Shown: positions 59,551-64,000 of the stretch, piece after piece | Layout of the letters: each line of letters opens with the position of its first letter | Numbering within the stretch: position 1 is the stretch's first letter | From: Brevibacillus_H ginsengisoli | Lineage (GTDB): Bacteria; Bacillota; Bacilli; Brevibacillales; Brevibacillaceae | DNA: 64,000 nt | Direction of reading: 5' to 3' | NCBI RefSeq assembly: GCF_050113715.1 | Contig: NZ_JBNJQR010000009.1 | Coordinates: forward strand, 124,001-188,000 | Notes under the pieces: model-generated | The model's input: only the letters and a program-made list of their open reading frames with translations | What the model was told of the DNA's origin: nothing | Databases searched by the model: none | Position numbers and translations under genes: made by a program

Positions 59551-61194
59551 TTACTCAAGCCCATACTTCCGCAGCTTATTGTAAAGAGTGCCTCGGGAGA
59601 TGCCGAGGAGTTGTGCGGCCGCTTTTTTGTTGCCATACGTCCGGTCCAGAGCATTCAGGATTCGCTTCTGTTCCTGTGTTTCATCATAAATCGGATGAGC
59701 CGTATCGTGAAACGCGTGGTGATCATTCAAGTGAGCAGTGTTCCTCGACATGATCGGAGGAATATGACTTTTCATCGAGAGTGGCAAATGATCGTAGAGA
59801 ATCACTCCTCCTTCTTGCAAGATGGATAACCGCTCAATGATATTGCGTAACTGTCTAATGTTTCCGGGCCAAGAGTAATCGTGCATCGCTTGCATGACCT
59901 CAGGTGAGACTCTGGGTACTGGATGCTCGTTGGCAGCAGAGTATTCAGTAAGAAACATCTGGACGAGTCCAGGGATATCCTCTTTGCGTTCGCGAAGAGG
60001 AGGGATATCGAGTGAAAAGACATTCAGCCGATAGAAGAGATCCTCTCTGAATTTCCCTTCGGCAATCATCTGCTCCAAATGTCGATTGGTTGCGGAGATA
60101 ATCCGAGTATTTACCGTAATCGGTTCCGTACCGCCAACACGATAGAATTGCCTTTCTTGCAAAGCGCGCAAAAGCTTTACTTGCAGCTCAAGCGGCAATT
60201 CTCCCACTTCATCGAGAAACAGCGTCCCCCCGTGAGCAAGCTCCAGCTTTCCGGGTTTCCCCTTACGCTCTGCTCCAGTAAAAGCGCCTCCCTGATAGCC
60301 AAATAATTCGCTTTCGAACAGAGCGGCTGGAATCGCGGCACAATTGATCGCGATAAACGGTTTGTCCCCTCTGCGGCTGGACTGGTGAATCGCTTGGGCA
60401 AACAACTCTTTCCCTACACCGCTCTCCCCATACAAGAGGACAGTTGCGTCAGTCTGAGCGACCTTTTTTGCTGATTGAATGGCTTGTTGAATAGCTGCTG
60501 AGTGTCCTTTGATCGAAAAGAACGGGTCATCCGCCGCCTGAAAACGATTCATTTCTTGCTGCAAATTGTGCAGGTGGGCAGTGGTATGGGCCAGCTCTTC
60601 ATGCAGGCGAACAAGCTCGGTAATGTCCTGCTCGATGGAAATCGCCCCAATAATCTGTCCATCGTGTCTGATTGGCGCGGAATTAATTAACACGTGCGAA
60701 TCGGGGCGAGGAATGTGATAGACCCGCTGAACGGATTGTCCTTGTGTCAAGGCGTCATTGAGCCGAATCGCGTCACTGGCGAAGTGAGCATCCAGAGAAG
60801 TGCCTACAATTTCGTGTTTGGCGAGGTCGTAGATTTTTTCGGCTGCGTTATTCCAGAAGACGACGGTCGTATCTTTATCGACAACAGTAGTTGCTTCGCT
60901 CATCGTGGCGAGCAGGGTATCAAGCAAGGCGCCCTGATTGGTCGAAATGGCAAGAAGAGCTTCAATGAGCTTAAAAACGTTCAAATGTCCGATCGGCTTG
61001 CCAGCTTCATCCGTTACAAGCAAAGAAGCCGAAGTTTCAAGGGCAAGCGGCGACTGGCTGCATATGACACTAGCTGCCTCGTGCAAGGTAGTATTTACGT
61101 CTATTGAACCTAAAGCTGGTTTGTGTAATGGATCATGATCCAACGGCAATAAGAAATCGTGCAGGGTTGTGGCTGTCGAGAAAAGCGTTTTCAT
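59551..61194 (-). CDS. Sigma-54-dependent activator of proline catabolism
   Basis: 547 residues from the ATG at 61194, with AGGATGTG ahead. A CBS-like pair (~10-90), a PAS domain (~95-200), the AAA+ core with GESGVGKE (Walker A), GAFTGA contact loop and FLDEVGELP (Walker B), and a Fis-type HTH (KKAAAQLLGISRGTLYNKLRKYG). It is divergent from the proline dehydrogenase gene, which carries a perfect -24/-12 promoter, so it is very probably its activator (PutR/RocR-like). The 3' end abuts repeat copy B. Confidence 0.93.
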   Translation of the reverse strand: MKTLFSTATTLHDFLLPLDHDPLHKPALGSIDVNTTLHEAASVICSQSPLALETSASLLVTDEAGKPIGHLNVFKLIEALLAISTNQGALLDTLLATMSEATTVVDKDTTVVFWNNAAEKIYDLAKHEIVGTSLDAHFASDAIRLNDALTQGQSVQRVYHIPRPDSHVLINSAPIRHDGQIIGAISIEQDITELVRLHEELAHTTAHLHNLQQEMNRFQAADDPFFSIKGHSAAIQQAIQSAKKVAQTDATVLLYGESGVGKELFAQAIHQSSRRGDKPFIAINCAAIPAALFESELFGYQGGAFTGAERKGKPGKLELAHGGTLFLDEVGELPLELQVKLLRALQERQFYRVGGTEPITVNTRIISATNRHLEQMIAEGKFREDLFYRLNVFSLDIPPLRERKEDIPGLVQMFLTEYSAANEHPVPRVSPEVMQAMHDYSWPGNIRQLRNIIERLSILQEGGVILYDHLPLSMKSHIPPIMSRNTAHLNDHHAFHDTAHPIYDETQEQKRILNALDRTYGNKKAAAQLLGISRGTLYNKLRKYGLE

Positions 61195-61235
61195 CTGGTC
61201 ACATCCTATGAAGTGAAAAATGATATATGCACAAG

Positions 61236-61262
61236 TGTACATCATTGAACACCGATTGTACA
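61236..61262. promoter_or_regulatory. Candidate upstream activator sites
   Basis: TGTACA occurs at 61236-61241 and 61257-61262, 21 bases apart, about 80 bases upstream of the -24/-12 element and between the divergent genes. The helical-turn spacing suits an activator dimer. Speculative. Confidence 0.35.
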
Positions 61263-61322
61263 TATATGTCGATGTGTGGCGATAATTACCGACAAAATAT
61301 GAAGAAGTTGTGACAAATTAGT

Positions 61323-61339
61323 TGGCACGATACTTGCTT
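61323..61339 (+). promoter_or_regulatory. Sigma-54 promoter of the proline dehydrogenase gene
   Basis: TGGCAC-GATAC-TTGCTT (61323-61339) matches the -24/-12 consensus TGGCAC-N5-TTGCW exactly. It lies 45 bases before the ATG. Confidence 0.93.
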
Positions 61340-61383
61340 TGATTATAAGGCTATAGAGCTAGATAAAGGGGAGACATAAGACG

Positions 61384-62298
61384 ATGGAACAACTCATGAG
61401 GGACTTTTTTCTTTTCTTATCCAAAAGCAAATACTTGAATAGCGCAGCGAAAAAATGGGGGCTTCGTTTCGGGGCAGCGCGCTTTGTTGCAGGTCTTTCC
61501 ATTCAAGAAGCGATTGGCAATGTACGTGCGCTCAATAAAAAAGGCTTGGTATGTACACTTGACCACTTGGGTGAATTCGTTTTCAGCGTAGAAGAAGCCA
61601 ACGAATCGGCTGACTACTGTATTAAAACGCTGGAAGCGATCTACACATCTGGCGTAGACTGCAATCTGTCTTTGAAAATGACTCAGCTAGGCTTGGACAT
61701 CAGTCGTGAACTGTGCGTGAAAAACATGCGCCGCATTCTGGATGCAGCCAAACAATACGGCAACAACTTCGTTCGTATTGATATGGAGGACTACGGTCAT
61801 AACGAAATTACCTTGGAGATTCTGGACGAGCTTCGCAAAGATTACGATAACGTGGGAACCGTCATTCAAGCATACCTTTACAAATCTTCGGATGACCTAG
61901 AGAAGCTGAAAGACTGCAAACTGCGTCTGGTAAAAGGGGCTTACAAAGAGCCGGCGGAAGTGGCTTACCCGAACAAGGTTGACGTTGACGAAAACTATAA
62001 AAAACTGATCAAGCAACATCTGTTAAACGGCGGTTACACAGCAATTGCCAGCCATGATGACAACATCATTAACTTTACCAAGCAATTTGTAAAAGAGAAC
62101 AATATCCCGAATTCTCAATTCGAGTTCCAAATGCTGTACGGTATCCGTACGCAAACTCAGGTTGAGATTGCCAAAGAAGGCTATAAAATGCGTGTTTACG
62201 TACCATACGGAAACGACTGGTTTGGTTACAACATGCGTCGTTTGGCTGAGCGTCCAGCGAACGTTTGGTTCGTGCTCAAAGGAATTTTCAGCAAATAA
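61384..62298 (+). CDS. putB: Proline dehydrogenase
   Basis: 304 residues, monofunctional type. A TIM barrel with VRIDMEDYGHNEITLEIL, RLVKGAYKEPAEVAYP and AIASHDDNI, as in PutB/FadM-type FAD enzymes. It oxidises proline to pyrroline-5-carboxylate. GGGGAG precedes the ATG. Under control of the sigma-54 promoter at 61323. No P5C dehydrogenase gene lies next to it in the window. Confidence 0.94.
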   Translation: MEQLMRDFFLFLSKSKYLNSAAKKWGLRFGAARFVAGLSIQEAIGNVRALNKKGLVCTLDHLGEFVFSVEEANESADYCIKTLEAIYTSGVDCNLSLKMTQLGLDISRELCVKNMRRILDAAKQYGNNFVRIDMEDYGHNEITLEILDELRKDYDNVGTVIQAYLYKSSDDLEKLKDCKLRLVKGAYKEPAEVAYPNKVDVDENYKKLIKQHLLNGGYTAIASHDDNIINFTKQFVKENNIPNSQFEFQMLYGIRTQTQVEIAKEGYKMRVYVPYGNDWFGYNMRRLAERPANVWFVLKGIFSK

Positions 62299-62312
62299 TC
62301 AGGTGTAACATG

Positions 62313-62346
62313 ACCCACTCGGCAACTTTGTCGGGTGGGTTTTTTG
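62313..62346 (+). terminator. Terminator after the proline dehydrogenase gene
   Basis: ACCCAC/GTGGGT with an inner CG pair, then six T. Confidence 0.85.
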
Positions 62347-62421
62347 ATGACATCATGATTCGGGCCATCTGACGTTGGGTGAATTTTATGGTACAATATG
62401 GAATTGAAAGAGAGGTGTCCC

Positions 62422-63366
62422 ATGTTTACGACGACGATTACGGTTACGCCCCCCTACTCATTTGAACGCTTACTTCGTCGATTGGAATCCCATCCAGATG
62501 ACCAATTCAGGATTGATGCGGATCATGGAATTCTTCGACGCGCATTTCGCCTAGCCGGCAAGCCGGTTTTGGCAACCTTGCAATTCGCCGGTAATTGTGA
62601 ACAACCCCTGTTGACCGTGTCGACTGAAGCGACATTAAGCCCTGCACAGCAAAGGGAACTGACAGCCACTGTACGGCATATGTTTTCAATTGACTATGAT
62701 CTCACGTCACTATATGTACACATGTCAAACGATCCGTATTTGAGACCCTTGTGCAAATCATTTCGCGGTTTACGCTATCTCCTTGACCCGGATCTTTTTC
62801 AATCCATGATTCGGACGATTATTGGACAGCAGCTGAATCTGGCCTTTGCCGCAACCCTTACTCATCGTTTGCTTGAAGTTGCCGGAGATTCTCTCCAAGA
62901 TGAAGCGGGGAATACCTATTTGCTCTTTCCGACACCTGAGCGTGTTGCCCAATTAACGGTGGCTCAGCTTCGCGATCTGCAATTCAGCCAGCGAAAAGCG
63001 GAATACATCATTGATTTTGCCAAAGCTGTAGTAGAAGGCCGGGTAGAATTGAATCGATTGCAGGGCATGTCAGATGAAGAGGTAATCCAGTATTTGCTTC
63101 CACTGCGTGGAATTGGACGTTGGACGGTGGAGTGCCTGTTGATGTTTGGAATGGGACGGAGTGATTTACTCCCAGCCGCGGATATTGGGCTTCGCAATGG
63201 AATTCAACTGGTGTATGGACTGACCGATAAACCAGACGAACAAGAGATCCGGCGAGTAGGAGAGAGCTGGGCGCCTTACCGTAGCTATATTTCACTGTAC
63301 ATTTGGGAATCAGTAGGAGCGGCAAGGCGAGGAGAAGTGTTTTTGGATGAAAAAAGAACCCGCTGA
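62422..63366 (+). CDS. alkA: DNA-3-methyladenine glycosylase II (AlkA-like)
   Basis: 314 residues from the ATG at 62422, with GAGAGGTG ahead. The helix-hairpin-helix LPLRGIGRWTVECLLMF is followed by the catalytic Asp in LLPAADIGLRNG (HhH-GPD). The N-terminal ~110 residues form the AlkA_N beta domain. It excises alkylated purines. An extended -10 TGGTACAAT is at 62389-62397. Confidence 0.93.
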   Translation: MFTTTITVTPPYSFERLLRRLESHPDDQFRIDADHGILRRAFRLAGKPVLATLQFAGNCEQPLLTVSTEATLSPAQQRELTATVRHMFSIDYDLTSLYVHMSNDPYLRPLCKSFRGLRYLLDPDLFQSMIRTIIGQQLNLAFAATLTHRLLEVAGDSLQDEAGNTYLLFPTPERVAQLTVAQLRDLQFSQRKAEYIIDFAKAVVEGRVELNRLQGMSDEEVIQYLLPLRGIGRWTVECLLMFGMGRSDLLPAADIGLRNGIQLVYGLTDKPDEQEIRRVGESWAPYRSYISLYIWESVGAARRGEVFLDEKRTR

Positions 63367-63400
63367 CTCACATAATCGTGAGTCGGAGGGTTCCTCTTTT
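63356..63400. terminator. Terminator between alkA and the EamA gene
   Basis: GAACCC/GGGTTC with an inner GACTCAC/GTGAGTC stem, T's after it. Serves both convergent genes. Confidence 0.88.
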
Positions 63401-63401
63401 C

Positions 63402-64000
63402 TTAATGTGAAGTTTGTTTGCTGGGCACATCGACTGTTTTTCGTAGATTGGAAACCGCCACGCCGCCTAGGATCAAGCAGGCTCCGAAGAAAAAACCAAG
63501 GCTTAAGTGCTCCCCCAGCAACAGCCAGCCAAAAAATGAGCCAACTATCGGTTGAATGAAGAAAAAGGCGGCCCCGCTTCCCGCACTCATCAATTCAAAG
63601 CCTTTGTTCCACAAATAAAAGGCTCCCGCAGTGGATACGATTCCTAAATACATTATTCCCGCCCAGATGTTCCATCCGAACGACCAGTTTACAGGGGTGA
63701 CGGACAACTCCCATAGCATGACAGGGAAAGTGAAAATAAGTCCGAACAGTGCCGCATAAGTAGTGACAACGACAGACGAGTAAATGGATGTCGCCCGTTT
63801 GCTCATCACCGTGTACAAGGCCCAGGTGACGGCCGCAACCAACAGGATCAGGTTCCCGAGAAACGATGTGGAAACTGCCTCGTGATCGGGTACCCCAACA
63901 ACTACGATCACGCCAATCGTGGCACAAATCATCCCGAGTAGTTGGAATAGTTGCAATCTTTCTCGCAGCATCCAAACGGCAAAAAGCACGATGAACGCTG
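63402..64000 (-). CDS. EamA-family transporter (3' part; 5' end outside window)
   Basis: The last ~199 residues of an EamA/DMT protein; the frame is open to the right edge, so the start lies beyond it. The visible half has five helices, with ERLQLFQLLGMICATIGVIVV and the EamA repeat end PIVGSFFGWLLLGEHLSLGFFFGACLILGGV. DMT-family proteins export amino acids or metabolites; the substrate is unknown. It is convergent with alkA. Confidence 0.88.
   Translation of the reverse strand, partial: AFIVLFAVWMLRERLQLFQLLGMICATIGVIVVVGVPDHEAVSTSFLGNLILLVAAVTWALYTVMSKRATSIYSSVVVTTYAALFGLIFTFPVMLWELSVTPVNWSFGWNIWAGIMYLGIVSTAGAFYLWNKGFELMSAGSGAAFFFIQPIVGSFFGWLLLGEHLSLGFFFGACLILGGVAVSNLRKTVDVPSKQTSH

Overview
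The window reads as chromosomal DNA of a low-to-mid GC, endospore-forming, motile Bacillota, most likely a Brevibacillus or close relative. The evidence is a spoVAC-spoVAD-spoVAE cluster with DUF1657/DUF421 partners, SspK-, YjcZ- and Spo0E-type small genes, a DesK-DesR lipid thermosensor, MotAB plus a PilZ protein, TnrA/GlnR-type operators, a sigma-54 proline-catabolism unit and purine-rich Shine-Dalgarno sites. I see no rRNA, tRNA, CRISPR array, prophage or insertion sequence. Nearly all of it is ordinary core and accessory chromosome. Genus assignment and GC statements are by eye.

Layout. 0-3.5 kb: the 3' end of a MerR-type regulator, a membrane acyltransferase behind a textbook 19-bp-spacer MerR promoter, then an HTH-TPR (RRNPP) regulator followed by an unlisted 47-codon secreted peptide gene and a Spo0E-like phosphatase. 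3.5-6.5 kb: des-desK-desR with a candidate DesR operator. 6.6-10.4 kb: nirB-nirD-nirC with an FNR box placed at -41.5. 10.4-20.4 kb: a LysR/MFS pair, PAP2, Nudix and CPBP proteins, two GNATs, an unrecognised 431-residue protein, YjcZ, and coaA. 20.6-31 kb: WG-repeat protein, two chemoreceptors, YfiT, a NamZ-NodB cell-wall enzyme fusion, motAB. 31-35.8 kb: two protein-tyrosine phosphatases, an M50 protease and several small spore-type genes. 35.8-43.4 kb: a MacAB-like exporter, pgi-yugN, an L,D-transpeptidase, nadK, and a TetR gene that seems to start at ATT. 43.4-48.4 kb: a GAF-PAS-PAS-GGDEF protein whose first PAS is LOV-like without the photoactive Cys, amtB behind three TnrA/GlnR boxes, and an MFS pump. 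48.5-51.6 kb: the spore spoVA-type operon. 52.6-55.2 kb: an AT-rich marR/azoR/MFS block that looks acquired. 55.3-64 kb: uppP, cvfB, ytpB, a PilZ protein, a sigma-54 activator with its proline dehydrogenase target, alkA and a partial EamA transporter.

Most notable: (1) the HTH-TPR regulator, peptide and Spo0E-like trio, a candidate peptide quorum-sensing circuit wired to sporulation; (2) two ~213-bp related intergenic elements at 30.8 and 59.3 kb with terminal inverted repeats, each abutting the stop codon of a minus-strand gene; (3) the Cys-less LOV-type diguanylate cyclase; (4) a hairpin that buries the ribosome-binding site of a small membrane-protein gene at 35.6 kb; (5) several regulatory sites whose geometry fits a named regulator (MerR, DesR, FNR, TnrA/GlnR, MarR, sigma-54).
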